A DNA stretch of 64,000 bases. Origin: Sphingomonas sp. Leaf9 (GTDB lineage: Bacteria; Pseudomonadota; Alphaproteobacteria; Sphingomonadales; Sphingomonadaceae). The number at the start of each line of letters is the position of its first letter. Position 1 is the first letter of the stretch. The stretch covers positions 197,001 to 261,000 of the forward strand of contig NZ_LMKC01000005.1 in NCBI RefSeq assembly GCF_001421355.1. Reading direction: 5' to 3'. The translations under genes and the position numbers were made by a program. Positions 34,320-43,139 of this stretch are shown piece after piece. The notes under the pieces were generated by a model. It searched no databases, was not told the origin of the DNA, and saw nothing but the letters and a program-made list of their open reading frames with translations.

Positions 34320-36683
34320 CTACCCCGTCGGCCGCCCGTCCGCGTCCATCAACACCTCGCGGCGCCCCACATGGTCGGGCCGCGACACCAGCCCTTCCTT
34401 TTCCATCCGTTCGATCAGCCGCGCCGCCGAATTATACCCCACGCGCAGCTGGCGCTGGAGCCAGCTGGTCGAGGCCTTCTGGCTTTCCGCGACCAGCTGG
34501 CACGCCTGGCGGAAGGTCTGTTCCTCCGGCGAATCGTCGCCGGTTGGTGCCCCGTCGAGGCTGAAGCCGGCATCGCCCTCCGGCTCGTTGACCACCGCGT
34601 CGATATAGTCGGGCGCGCCCTGCGAGCGCCAGAAGTCGGACACCGCCTGCACCTCGTCGTCGCTGACGAAGGGCCCGTGGACGCGCGCCAATGCCTTGCC
34701 GCCGGGCATGTAGAGCATGTCGCCGCGGCCCAGCAGCTGTTCGGCGCCCTGTTCGCCTAGGATGGTGCGCGAATCGATCTTCGACGTGACGTGGAAGCTG
34801 ATGCGGGTCGGCAGGTTGGCCTTGATGACGCCGGTGATGACGTCGACGGACGGACGCTGCGTCGCCATGATGAGGTGGATGCCCGCCGCGCGCGCCTTTT
34901 GCGCCAATCGCTGGATCAGGAATTCGACTTCCTTGCCCGCGGTCATCATCAGGTCGGCAAGCTCGTCGACGATCACGACGATCTGCGGCAGCGGGGAGAG
35001 GTCGAGCGTCTCCTCCTCATAGATCGGCGTGCCGGTGTCGGCGTCGTAGCCGGTCTGCACCTTGCGGCCGAGCTTCTGCCCCTTGGCAGCGGCGGCGCGC
35101 ACCTTGTCGTTGAAGCTGGCAAGGCTGCGGACGTTGATCGACGCCATCATGCGATAGCGGTCCTCCATCTGCTCGACCGCCCATTTCAGCGCGCGCACCG
35201 CCTTGGGCGGGTCGGTCACGACATCGGCCAGCAGGTGCGGGATGCCGCGATACATGCTGAGTTCCAGCATCTTCGGGTCGATCATGATCATGCGGCACTG
35301 GTCTGGGGTCAGCCGGTAGAGCAGCGATAGGATCATGCAGTTGAGGCCGACCGACTTACCCGACCCGGTGGTACCGGCGACGAGCAGATGCGGCATGGGG
35401 GCAAGGTCGGCGACGACCGGGTCGCCCGCGATATTCTTGCCCAGCACGATCGGCAGCTGCGCATTCTGGTCGGCGAACGCCTGGCTGGCGATCAGTTCGC
35501 GCAGGGAGACCATCTCGCGTTTCTGGTTGGGCAGTTCGATGCCGATCACGGTGCGGCCCGGAATGGTCGCGACGCGGGCCGAGATCGCCGACATGTTGCG
35601 CGCGATATCGTCGGCCAGCTGGATCACGCGGCTGGCGCGGATGCCGGGTTCGGGCTCCAGTTCGTACATGGTGACAACCGGGCCGGGGGCGACCTTCACC
35701 ACCTGCCCCTTCACGTTGAAATCGTCGAGGACGCTTTCGAGCAGACGCGAGTTGCGTTCCAGCGCGGCCTTGTCGACGGTCGGGCCGGTCGATTCGGGCG
35801 CGGGGGCGAGCAGGTCGATCGCGGGCAGCGCGAAATTGTCGCGGCCTTCGCTGCTGGCGGGCCGGGGCGCGCTGGCGAGCGCGGGGGAGTCGGCGCGGTC
35901 GGCGATGACCGGCGGGGCGCGGTCGTCGGCGGGCGCCGCGCGCCGCGGCTGCGGGCGGGCGGGCGCTTCGTCCGGATCGTCGTCCTCCGTCGCCAGCGCG
36001 GTGCGCGGCGCGGGATCGAACGGCAGGTCGTCGTCCTCGACCAGTACCGCGCCAACGTCGGCGACGGAACGGGCGCGACGTTCGAATTTCGGCATGCGGA
36101 AGGTGCCGTCGGGGATCTCGATCGTCAGCCCCTTGGCCCAGCGCCACACGCCGAACAGCGCGGTGGCGAGCGCGACGACGCGGATCGTCCACAGCTCGGC
36201 GACCGGCACGCCGATCAGGTGGACCAGTCCCTGCACCGCCCGCGCGATGCTCCAGCCGATCACCCCGCCATAGCCGGCGGGCAGCGACAGGATCGCCTCC
36301 CCCGACACGAACGCCAGCGTGGTGCCCATTGCCAGCACGCCGATCCCGCAGTCGCGAATCATGCGCGGCCACGGCCCCACGGGCACGTCGCGCCACAACC
36401 GGACGCTGACGATCAGCCCCAGTGGCAACAGCATCGCGACGGGCACGCCAAAGATGGTGAGCAGCAGGTCGGCGAGCAGCGCGCCGGGCGCGCCGAGCTT
36501 GTTGGCGACCGGCCCGCCCGCCGCCGTGCTGAACGACGGGTCGGCGGGCGAATAGCTGACGAGCGCGATGGCGATCACGATCATGGCGACGAACAGGATC
36601 GTCGCACCGATCATCGCGCCGCTGCGCTTCGCACCCGCCTTCATCGCGTCGCGCCACAACATCGGCTGCGCGTTGGTCGCCAT
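34320..36683 (-). CDS. ftsK: DNA translocase FtsK
   Basis: 787-aa septal DNA pump that segregates chromosome ends and activates XerCD recombination. The N-terminal 200 residues hold four hydrophobic helices, followed by a Pro/Ala/acidic linker (about 200-300). The motor domain has Walker A GTTGSGKSVGLN (about residues 433-444), Walker B QIVVIVDELADLMM, and ATQRPSVDVITGVIK. The C-terminal gamma domain, which reads KOPS, is STSWLQRQLRVGYNSAARLI. ATG 36683 follows a GGTGGA ribosome-binding site; a GTG three codons upstream is less likely. Confidence 0.97.
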   Translation of the reverse strand: MATNAQPMLWRDAMKAGAKRSGAMIGATILFVAMIVIAIALVSYSPADPSFSTAAGGPVANKLGAPGALLADLLLTIFGVPVAMLLPLGLIVSVRLWRDVPVGPWPRMIRDCGIGVLAMGTTLAFVSGEAILSLPAGYGGVIGWSIARAVQGLVHLIGVPVAELWTIRVVALATALFGVWRWAKGLTIEIPDGTFRMPKFERRARSVADVGAVLVEDDDLPFDPAPRTALATEDDDPDEAPARPQPRRAAPADDRAPPVIADRADSPALASAPRPASSEGRDNFALPAIDLLAPAPESTGPTVDKAALERNSRLLESVLDDFNVKGQVVKVAPGPVVTMYELEPEPGIRASRVIQLADDIARNMSAISARVATIPGRTVIGIELPNQKREMVSLRELIASQAFADQNAQLPIVLGKNIAGDPVVADLAPMPHLLVAGTTGSGKSVGLNCMILSLLYRLTPDQCRMIMIDPKMLELSMYRGIPHLLADVVTDPPKAVRALKWAVEQMEDRYRMMASINVRSLASFNDKVRAAAAKGQKLGRKVQTGYDADTGTPIYEEETLDLSPLPQIVVIVDELADLMMTAGKEVEFLIQRLAQKARAAGIHLIMATQRPSVDVITGVIKANLPTRISFHVTSKIDSRTILGEQGAEQLLGRGDMLYMPGGKALARVHGPFVSDDEVQAVSDFWRSQGAPDYIDAVVNEPEGDAGFSLDGAPTGDDSPEEQTFRQACQLVAESQKASTSWLQRQLRVGYNSAARLIERMEKEGLVSRPDHVGRREVLMDADGRPTG

Positions 36684-36815
36684 TCGTTCCACCCTTGTTC
36701 GATACGCCCCCGATGTGCGCCGCCGTGGGGTACGCCGTCAAGGCGGCGTTGCGGTGGGCCGCGCCAGACCCTAAGTCCGTTCGGACGAAGCGACTTTACG
36801 GATGGGACGGGTTTC

Positions 36816-38033
36816 ATGGCACAGGCGGACGTCATCATCCTGGGCGGCGGGCTGGTCGGCAGCACGCTGGGCGTGTCGCTGGGCGTGCATGGGCTCAGCT
36901 CGATCATCCTCGATCCGGCCGATCCGGCGGTGACGCTGGCGCCGGGCTTCGACGGTCGCGCCTCGGCAATCGCCAGCGCGACGCACCGCATGTTCGAGGC
37001 GATCGGCATCGCGCCGGGCCTGGGTGACGAGGGCTGCCCGATCGCCGCGATTCGCGCGACCGACGGGCTGGAGGCGGGCAAGCTCGACTTCGTCCCCGAT
37101 GCCGCCGACGATCCGGTGGGCGTGATGTATGAGAACAAGCGGCTGCGACAGGCGATCTACGACGCCGCCGTCGCATCGCCACATGTCGACCTGCGCTACA
37201 AGGATCGCGCGATCGACGTGCGCCGCGAGGCGCATGGCGTCACGGTGACGACGGCGGGTGGCGACACGCTGACCGCGCCGCTGCTGATCGCCGCCGAGGG
37301 TCGCAATTCGCCGACGCGCGAGGCGGCGGGCATCCGTGTCGCGCGCTGGAGCTACGACCATGCCGCGATCATCACGACGCTGGGCCATGCAGAGCCGCAC
37401 GAGAATATCGCGTACGAAATCTTCTATCCGGCAGGCCCCTTCGCGATCCTGCCGCTGAACGACGACGCGCATGGCCATCGCTCGGCGATCGTGTGGACGG
37501 TCGATGCGAAGGATCGGCCGGCGATGCTGAAGCTGTCCGACCGCGCGTTCCTGGCCGAAGCGTCGAAGAAGATGGGCGGGTTCCTGGGGCAGCTGTCCAA
37601 CCTGTCGGCGCGCTCGAGCTATCCGCTGGGCTTCCACCATGCCGCGCGGATCACCGCCGATCGGCTGGTGCTGGTCGGCGATGCCGCGCACGGCATCCAT
37701 CCGATCGCCGGACAGGGTCTCAATCTCGGCCTGCGCGACGTCGCGGCGCTGACCGAGGTGCTGGTCGAGGGCAAGCGCACCGGCCTCGACCTCGGCGATC
37801 CCTATCTGCTGGAACGCTATCAGCGGTGGCGGGGGCTGGACACCTTTGCGGTGGCGCTGGCGACCGATGGCCTGACGCGCCTGTTCGGTATTCCCGGCAA
37901 GGCGGCGAGCGCGGTGCGGCGCTTCGGCCTGTCGGCGGTCGATTCGATCCCGCCGCTGAAAGCCGCATTCATGGCCGAAGCACGCGGCGAAACCGGAAAG
38001 CTGCCGAAATTGCTGCAGGGCATCACCGCTTGA
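36816..38033 (+). CDS. UbiH/UbiF/Coq6-family FAD-dependent monooxygenase
   Basis: 405-aa flavoprotein hydroxylase, probably for the ubiquinone ring. FAD motifs are DVIILGGGLVGSTLGVSLG at the N-terminus, the internal LLIAAEGRNSPTREAAG (DG-type motif), and LVLVGDAAHGIHPIAGQGLN, which is the ubiquinone hydroxylase signature. Which ring position it modifies cannot be decided. Start ATG 36816 (MAQADVIILGG). Its stop overlaps the TTG start of the MAPEG gene (TTGA). Divergent from ftsK. Confidence 0.9.
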   Translation: MAQADVIILGGGLVGSTLGVSLGVHGLSSIILDPADPAVTLAPGFDGRASAIASATHRMFEAIGIAPGLGDEGCPIAAIRATDGLEAGKLDFVPDAADDPVGVMYENKRLRQAIYDAAVASPHVDLRYKDRAIDVRREAHGVTVTTAGGDTLTAPLLIAAEGRNSPTREAAGIRVARWSYDHAAIITTLGHAEPHENIAYEIFYPAGPFAILPLNDDAHGHRSAIVWTVDAKDRPAMLKLSDRAFLAEASKKMGGFLGQLSNLSARSSYPLGFHHAARITADRLVLVGDAAHGIHPIAGQGLNLGLRDVAALTEVLVEGKRTGLDLGDPYLLERYQRWRGLDTFAVALATDGLTRLFGIPGKAASAVRRFGLSAVDSIPPLKAAFMAEARGETGKLPKLLQGITA

Positions 38034-38533
38034 CGCTTTCCGCCGTCCAGCGCGGTGTCGCGCGCGGGATGGCGGGTGCAGCGGCGATCGGCATCGTTGC
38101 GCTAGTGACGGCGGGCTGGTTCGATCCCGGCCACGACTTGCCCGAGCGGCTGCGGGCCCTGGCGATGGCACTGGTCGTGCCCGGACTATGGAGCGCGGCG
38201 GCGATCGGCAATGTCGCGCGGTCGCGGTTCTTTTCGGCGCGGTCGATCGATGGCGGCGATGCCGATCCGGCGGTGGCGCAGGGTCGCGCGATTGCCCAGA
38301 ATACACTGGAGCAGGCGGTGCTGGCGGTGATCGCCTATGCCGCGCTGACGATCGCCACCAATCGATCGACCTTCGCGCTTGCCGTGCTGGCGACCTGTTT
38401 CACGGTCGGACGGGTCGGCTTCTGGGCAGGCTATCGGCGGGGTGCCGCAGCCCGCGCGTTCGGCTTCGCGCTGACCTTCTACCCGACGGCGCTGGCGCTG
38501 CTAGCGGCGCTGGTCCTCGCGATCCGGGGGTAG
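38030..38533 (+). CDS. MAPEG-like integral membrane protein
   Basis: 167 aa with four hydrophobic helices. The stretch VAQGRAIAQNTLEQAVLAVI with the conserved Asn/Glu resembles the MAPEG (membrane-associated eicosanoid and glutathione metabolism) family, followed by FTVGRVGFWAGYRRGAAARAFG. I start it at TTG 38030, which overlaps the stop of the monooxygenase (TTGA); an ATG further in (MAGAAAIG) would shorten the first helix. It abuts the NUDIX gene tail to tail with no spacer. Confidence 0.75.
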   Translation: MTLSAVQRGVARGMAGAAAIGIVALVTAGWFDPGHDLPERLRALAMALVVPGLWSAAAIGNVARSRFFSARSIDGGDADPAVAQGRAIAQNTLEQAVLAVIAYAALTIATNRSTFALAVLATCFTVGRVGFWAGYRRGAAARAFGFALTFYPTALALLAALVLAIRG

Positions 38534-38998
38534 CTACCAGTTGCCGCCGCCGGTTGTGCCGGCACGAAACTCGGCGATACGCCGCAACGTCGCCGGTGTC
38601 GTGCCATCGGGCAGCGCATCGAGCGCGAACCAGCCGACCTCCGCCACCTCCAGCGTGTCCGCGCCGTGCAGCGAATCATCGGGGGCATGTGCGACATAGA
38701 CGATCACATGGTCGTCCTTGCCCTCGTGCCGGTTGTGATAGACGCCCAGCACCCGCTCGACCGTCGCACCGCGAACCGCGACCTCCTCGGCCAGTTCGCG
38801 GTGGAGCGCGTCGGTCACGCACTCCCCCTTCTTCACCCCGCCGCCGGGCATGTACCAGCCATCGACATAGGTGTGCCGCACCAGCGCCACGCGTCCGTCG
38901 GGACTGAGCAGCAGGCCGCGCACGCCGATCGTGCGCGGGCGGGTGATGCGCCACACAATCCGCGCCGCCCTGCCCAACAGGCGATGCAGCAGCGCCAC
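38534..38998 (-). CDS. NUDIX hydrolase
   Basis: 154 aa. The Nudix box is complete: GGGVKKGECVTDALHRELAE followed by EV, with the metal-binding REx2EE pattern. An N-terminal basic, amphipathic stretch (LLHRLLGRAARIVWRITRP) precedes the domain. The substrate is probably a nucleoside diphosphate derivative. Downstream neighbour of the 133-aa gene on the same strand (3 bp gap). Confidence 0.92.
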   Translation of the reverse strand: MALLHRLLGRAARIVWRITRPRTIGVRGLLLSPDGRVALVRHTYVDGWYMPGGGVKKGECVTDALHRELAEEVAVRGATVERVLGVYHNRHEGKDDHVIVYVAHAPDDSLHGADTLEVAEVGWFALDALPDGTTPATLRRIAEFRAGTTGGGNW

Positions 38999-39001
38999 GC
39001 C

Positions 39002-39403
39002 CTATGCCGATCCGTTGCGCGTGGCTTCGGCCGCTTCCTCCGCCGCCACCGGTTCGGCCATTGGCCGGATCATCAGGAAGCTGCCCGACCAGACGCCGGG
39101 AATGTCCCACCGCCCGCTGATCTCGCACCCGTCGTCGCTCAGTACGCCGGCATAGACGACCATGTCGGCATAGCCGTCGCTATCGTCGTAGAATTTGCTG
39201 AAGCGTACCTGCGCCCCGTCGCGATGCCCGTCGATCGCGGCGGCGATCAGCGCGCCCGGCGGCACCGAATAGAGGTCGGGTTCGTGGATCGTGCCGACGA
39301 TCGACCCGCCCAGATCGGCGATATCCGCCTCGAACGCGGTCGGCGGGTTGGTGTGCGGATAGTTGAAGATTCCGCTCCACTTGCCCGACAGGTCGCGGCT
39401 CAC
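39002..39403 (-). CDS. Conserved hypothetical protein
   Basis: 133 aa, soluble. It looks like a small beta-barrel-type protein: [16 protein letters not shown] at the start and [19 protein letters not shown] near the end, so G-x-W repeats bracket the domain. I do not recognise a named family. The GTG start at 39403 overlaps the stop of the Trm112-like gene (GTGA). The C-terminal 20 residues are Ala/Glu-rich and probably disordered. Confidence 0.65.
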   Translation of the reverse strand: MSRDLSGKWSGIFNYPHTNPPTAFEADIADLGGSIVGTIHEPDLYSVPPGALIAAAIDGHRDGAQVRFSKFYDDSDGYADMVVYAGVLSDDGCEISGRWDIPGVWSGSFLMIRPMAEPVAAEEAAEATRNGSA

Positions 39404-39567
39404 AACGCTCGCGCCGCTTCGACCAGCAGCACCGGCACGCCGTCGCGAATCGGAAAGGCGAGGCCGGCGGCCTCCGACACCAGTTCGCCCGCCGCCGCAT
39501 CATGGCGCAGCGGCGTGCGCGTCACCGGGCAGACCAAGATCGACAGCAGCCACGGATCGATCGTCAT
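39400..39567 (-). CDS. Trm112-like (UPF0434/YcaR) small protein
   Basis: 55-aa protein reading [20 protein letters not shown] at the N-terminus and [18 protein letters not shown] at the C-terminus. This is the Trm112/YcaR pattern, in which such proteins activate methyltransferases or remain unassigned. Only one Cys of the usual zinc-type pattern is obvious here. ATG 39567 overlaps the stop of the Lon-N gene (ATGA) and its own stop overlaps the next GTG, so it is a firm link in the operon. Confidence 0.88.
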   Translation of the reverse strand: MTIDPWLLSILVCPVTRTPLRHDAAAGELVSEAAGLAFPIRDGVPVLLVEAARAL

Positions 39568-40181
39568 TGCAGCGTCGCCTCTTCGTCATCGCCATGCCTG
39601 CCGAAGAATTGCATGAGCTGCACGATCAGTTCCGCACGTTCCGCCAGCGCGTCGACTTCGAGCAGCGCCTGCTTCGCCGCCACGTCGAACGGCGCGATCT
39701 GCGCGATGCCGTTGACCAGGCTTTCATCGTCCAGCCGCCCGACCGATTCCCAGTCGACGGCATAGCCCAGCCGGTCGGCGAAGCGTTTCGATTCCATCTC
39801 CAGCGACGCGCGTTCGGCCAGCGCCAGCGTGGTGTCGCCGACCATCGGCAGCATCTCCGCCTCCACCTGCCGGAACGCGGTCGTCACGTCGAGTTCGCGC
39901 ACGATGCGAAACCGCGACAGCCCGCGTAGCACAACGTCGTAGCGGCCATCGGCATGCGCCTCGACATCGACGATCTGGCCGATGCAGCCGATGTCGAACA
40001 GCGGCGGCCTGTCGGTTTCGCTGCCGACCGGGCGCGGCTGGATCATGCCGATGCGGCGGTCCCGCGCCAGGGCGTCGGACACCATCGCGCGATACCGCGG
40101 CTCAAAGATGTGCAGCGGCAAGTGCATGTTCGGAAACAGCAGCGCCCCCGCCAGCGGGAAGACGGAGACGCGTGCCGTCAT
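39564..40181 (-). CDS. Stand-alone Lon N-terminal (LON substrate-binding) domain protein
   Basis: 205 aa. It matches the N-terminal substrate-binding domain of Lon protease ([50 protein letters not shown]) but has no AAA+ or protease domain. Helical C-terminal part ([14 protein letters not shown]...[19 protein letters not shown]). The start at 40181 overlaps the stop of the thioredoxin-TPR gene (ATGA). Its role is unknown; substrate recognition or chaperone-like function has been suggested for the family. Confidence 0.9.
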   Translation of the reverse strand: MTARVSVFPLAGALLFPNMHLPLHIFEPRYRAMVSDALARDRRIGMIQPRPVGSETDRPPLFDIGCIGQIVDVEAHADGRYDVVLRGLSRFRIVRELDVTTAFRQVEAEMLPMVGDTTLALAERASLEMESKRFADRLGYAVDWESVGRLDDESLVNGIAQIAPFDVAAKQALLEVDALAERAELIVQLMQFFGRHGDDEEATLQ

Positions 40182-41086
40182 CCGAACAGGATCGCCGAGA
40201 GCTTGCGCCGCTGCTGCGACACCCATGGGTCCTCCAGGCCAACCGCCTCGAAGACCTTTAGCAGTTGCTGCCGCGCGGCATCGTCGTTCCACGCGCGGTC
40301 GGCCGCGACGATCTTCAGCAACGATTCGGCGGCGCCATCGCGGTCGCCCGCCGCCATCTGCCCACCGGCCAGGCGGAAGCGTGCGTCGTGATCGTCGGGG
40401 TTCGCTTCCACCTCGGCCTTCAGCCCCGCCAGATCGTCGACCGGCTGCGCATCGCGCGCCAGCGCCAGCGCGGCGCGGACCTGTTCGATGCCCGGCTGCT
40501 TCGCGGCATCCTCAGGCAGCGCGTCGAGCGCCGCCTGTGCCGCATCGTGATCGCCCAGCGCCATCAGCGCGCGAACGCGGCCAACGGCGACGGCGGCGTT
40601 CTCCGGCACCATCTCGGCGATCTGGCCGAAGATCGACAGTGCGCGGGCCGCATCACCCTCGACCAGCGCTTCCTCGCCCATCGCGATCAGCGGTTCGATG
40701 TCCGGCCCGGCCGCCTCGCCCGGCTGTACCGGCAACTGGCGCAGCAGCTGGTCGAGCATCTGCTTGAGCTGGCTTTCGGTGCGCGCGCTGGTCAGGTCGG
40801 CGACCAGCTGCCCCTGGAACATCGCATAGACGGTCGGGATCGACCGGATCTGGAATTGCGAGGCGATGAACTGGTTCTTGTCGGTGTCGACCTTGGCCAG
40901 CACCACGCCCTTGTCGGCATAGGCCTCCGCGACCTTCTCGAGGATCGGGGTCAGCGCCTTGCACGGCCCGCACCATTCCGCCCAGAAATCGATGATGACG
41001 AGGCTGGTCATCGATGGTTCGACGACATCGCGGCGGAACGCCTCCACGGCATCCTTTTCCGGGGCGGTCAGTCCTAGCGTGGCCAA
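40178..41086 (-). CDS. Thioredoxin-TPR protein (YbbN/CnoX-like)
   Basis: 302 aa. The thioredoxin domain (residues about 25-130) has FWAEWCGPCKALTPIL with an intact CGPC active site. The C-terminal half is TPR-like (GEEALVEGDAARALSIFGQI, GDRDGAAESLLKIV). E. coli YbbN/CnoX is a chaperone-redoxin that protects proteins during oxidative stress. First gene of the run thioredoxin-TPR, Lon-N, Trm112-like, 133-aa protein, NUDIX, all overlapping or abutting. Confidence 0.93.
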   Translation of the reverse strand: MATLGLTAPEKDAVEAFRRDVVEPSMTSLVIIDFWAEWCGPCKALTPILEKVAEAYADKGVVLAKVDTDKNQFIASQFQIRSIPTVYAMFQGQLVADLTSARTESQLKQMLDQLLRQLPVQPGEAAGPDIEPLIAMGEEALVEGDAARALSIFGQIAEMVPENAAVAVGRVRALMALGDHDAAQAALDALPEDAAKQPGIEQVRAALALARDAQPVDDLAGLKAEVEANPDDHDARFRLAGGQMAAGDRDGAAESLLKIVAADRAWNDDAARQQLLKVFEAVGLEDPWVSQQRRKLSAILFG

Positions 41087-41232
41087 GCGTCGATTCCTTA
41101 TCCTGTGACAGCCGCCCCTATGTGGGCATCACAGGCAAAACAGAAAAGAGTTCATTTAGGGCTTGCGCGATCTGAAACCCCCATCTAATAGCCCGCCTCA
41201 CCCCAGCCGGTTCGCCGGTTCGGAACGCCAGA

Positions 41233-41307
41233 GCGGGCGTAGCTCAGGGGTAGAGCACAACCTTGCCAAGGTTGGGGTCGAGGGTTCGAATCCCTTCGCC
41301 CGCTCCA
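41233..41307 (+). tRNA. tRNA-Gly (anticodon GCC)
   Basis: Acceptor GCGGGCG pairs with CGCCCGC. D-arm AGCTCAGGGGTAGAGC, anticodon loop TTGCCAA (GCC, reading GGC), T-arm GAGGGTTCGAATCCCTTC, encoded CCA at the end. Length 75 nt. Confidence 0.98.
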
Positions 41308-41316
41308 GTCGCTGCC

Positions 41317-41340
41317 GCTGATTAGCGGCAGCTAATCAGC
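41317..41340. terminator. Hairpin downstream of tRNA-Gly
   Basis: GCTGATTAGC and GCTAATCAGC form a perfect 10-bp stem with loop GGCA, 9 bp past the tRNA 3' end. There is no following T-run (GAAATG), so it may act in tRNA 3' processing or as a weak terminator. Confidence 0.5.
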
Positions 41341-41551
41341 GAAATGTCAGCGACTTCGGCCGGCGCCGTTTACGGCGACCGACGGCATGGCTTCGCCATG
41401 CCGCGCCCCCGTCCGTCGCACACCTCCGAATGTTCTGCCGACGCGGATGATTCGCATCCTTCGACACATCCGGAGCACGACGCGCCAGCGATGGCCGGCG
41501 ATCAACGCGTCCGGCGCGGATCAGCGTGCCCGCGCACACCTTTCTTCGTCC

Positions 41552-41634
41552 CGTCGGACTTGATCCGGGTTCCTCGCTTTCCCGCTTCGAAGAGAGAAGA
41601 AGAAGCGGGACCCCGGATCAAGTCCGGGGTGACG
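41552..41634. repeat. Palindromic intergenic repeat, family A copy 4
   Basis: The right arm GAAGCGGGACCCCGGATCAA ending GTCCGGGGTGACG is intact. The left arm (CGTCGGACTTGATCCGGGTT) has decayed, so this copy is older or damaged. Located between tRNA-Gly and the chemoreceptor gene. Confidence 0.85.
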
Positions 41635-41695
41635 ATTGGGTTGGATTCGGCGCGGCCTAAAAAGGGCGCGCGAATCACACCCGCCTCCGTCCGCC

Positions 41696-43102
41696 TCAAA
41701 ATTCCGACCAGTCGTCCTCGCTGATCGCCACCGCCGCGTTGCCATGCGACAGGCGCTGCACCACGGCGCGTGCCGGGCTGCGTACTGGCAGGCGCTGCAC
41801 CGTGTCGCGCTGGTCGCGCACGGCCATCGCACCCAGCTGGAACCGGGCGATTTCGCCCGACAGGGCGTCGGCTTCGGACGACAGGCTGCGCGCGGCGGCG
41901 CTGCTTTCCTCGACCATCGCCGCGTTGCGCTGTGTCACGCCGTCCATCTCGCCGACCGCGGTGTTGACCTGCGCCAGCCCCTGCGACTGCTGCTCCGCCG
42001 ATCCCGAGATATCGGCGACCAGCGCGCTGATTTCGCCGAAGCGGCCGATGATCCGGTCGAGCGAGCGGCCGGTTTCACTGACCAGCGCGACGCCGGTGTC
42101 GACCGTCTGGACCGAGGCGGTGATGCGCTGCTTCACATCCTTTGCCGCCTCGGCCGAACGCTGCGCCAGCGCGCGGACTTCGGAGGCGACCACGGCAAAG
42201 CCCTTGCCCGCATCGCCTGCCCGTGCCGCTTCGACCCCGGCATTGAGCGCGAGCAGATTGGTCTGGAACGCGATGCCGTCGATGACCGCGATGATGTCGG
42301 AGATTTCGGCCGAGGTGCGTTCGATCCGCGCCATCGCATCAACCGCGCGGCGCACGACCTCGCCCGATTCGATCGCCTCGCTGCGGGCGGTGCCGACGAT
42401 CTGGTCGGCGCGTGACGCGCTGGCGGCGCTTTCGCGCATCGTCGCGGTGATCTGCTCCATCGCGGCGGCGGTCTGCTCCAGGCTGGCGGCCTGTTGCTCG
42501 GTGCGCTGCGACAGGTCGTCGGAGGCCGCGCTGATCTCCCCGGCACCTTTCCGGATGCCGCCGGCGACGGTCGACACCGACAACATCGTCGCGCGCAGCG
42601 AGGCGACGGCGGCGTTGAAATCATCGCGCAGCGACAGGAACGGCTCCTGCAATTCGGCATCGATCCGTGCGGTCAGGTCGCCGGCGGCGAGTTTGCCCAG
42701 CCCCTCACCCATGATCGCCACCATCTGGCGCTGGGTATCGCGCTCCATCGCCGCCAGCGCGCTTTCGCGGAACGCCGCCATCGCCTTGGTAATGCGGCCC
42801 ACACAATCGCGATTGTCGGTATAGGCGACCGGACTTTCTAGGTCGCCCGCTGCCAGCGCCTCCATCCGCACCACCGTGGTGACATAGGGGGTGCAGATCA
42901 GCCGCGACGCGCCCAGCGTGACGGCGGTGATCGCCGCGACGCCGGCAACAGCCCCGCCGATGACGATGCCAGCCCCCACCGGAACACCCAGCGCCGAAGC
43001 TGTCGCCAATGCCGCAATCCCCCCGGACAGCAGCAGATAGACCAGCGCCAGCACCCGGAATTTGACCCGGATCGGCGCGTTACGCGAAAACCATGCGATC
43101 AT
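41696..43102 (-). CDS. Membrane methyl-accepting chemoreceptor without periplasmic sensor
   Basis: 468 aa. Two hydrophobic helices (about residues 15-70) are joined by only a short loop, so there is no periplasmic ligand domain. HAMP-type segments follow (VVRMEALAAGDLESPV and GLGKLAAGDLTARID). The signalling tip is [20 protein letters not shown] - RAGDAGKGFAVVASEVRALA. The chain ends DDWSEF, fitting the xWxxF tether that recruits CheR in some receptors. A strong GGGAGGG ribosome-binding site precedes ATG 43102. It lies 37 bp downstream of the MHYT-GGDEF-EAL gene, so one transcript is likely. Confidence 0.9.
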   Translation of the reverse strand: MIAWFSRNAPIRVKFRVLALVYLLLSGGIAALATASALGVPVGAGIVIGGAVAGVAAITAVTLGASRLICTPYVTTVVRMEALAAGDLESPVAYTDNRDCVGRITKAMAAFRESALAAMERDTQRQMVAIMGEGLGKLAAGDLTARIDAELQEPFLSLRDDFNAAVASLRATMLSVSTVAGGIRKGAGEISAASDDLSQRTEQQAASLEQTAAAMEQITATMRESAASASRADQIVGTARSEAIESGEVVRRAVDAMARIERTSAEISDIIAVIDGIAFQTNLLALNAGVEAARAGDAGKGFAVVASEVRALAQRSAEAAKDVKQRITASVQTVDTGVALVSETGRSLDRIIGRFGEISALVADISGSAEQQSQGLAQVNTAVGEMDGVTQRNAAMVEESSAAARSLSSEADALSGEIARFQLGAMAVRDQRDTVQRLPVRSPARAVVQRLSHGNAAVAISEDDWSEF

Positions 43103-43139
43103 CTGATCCCTCCCCCGTGAAGAATATCGTCCCGGCCGG

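Larger units (their letters stand above)
41308..41695. other. Gene-free stretch after tRNA-Gly
   Basis: 388 bp between tRNA-Gly and the chemoreceptor stop. It holds a perfect 10-bp hairpin right after the tRNA, a smaller hairpin around GGCATGGCTTCGCCATGCC (about 41389-41407) and repeat A4. Open frames exist on both strands but show no family similarity or ribosome-binding sites. No integrase or att-like duplicate of the tRNA end was seen. Confidence 0.7.

Noticed and set aside
35356..36741. Long open frame on the minus strand in a second frame across ftsK
   Set aside because: It is a shadow of the ftsK frame in high-GC DNA, with no family motif and heavy Arg/Ala/Gly bias.
41336..41539. 67-codon basic frame (minus strand) downstream of tRNA-Gly that could look like a recombinase remnant
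   Set aside because: Only an Arg-rich tail is present, with none of the catalytic residues of tyrosine recombinases.
41233..41700. tRNA-Gly followed by a hairpin and non-coding DNA as a possible integration site of a mobile element
   Set aside because: No integrase, no duplicated tRNA end and no change in base composition were visible.
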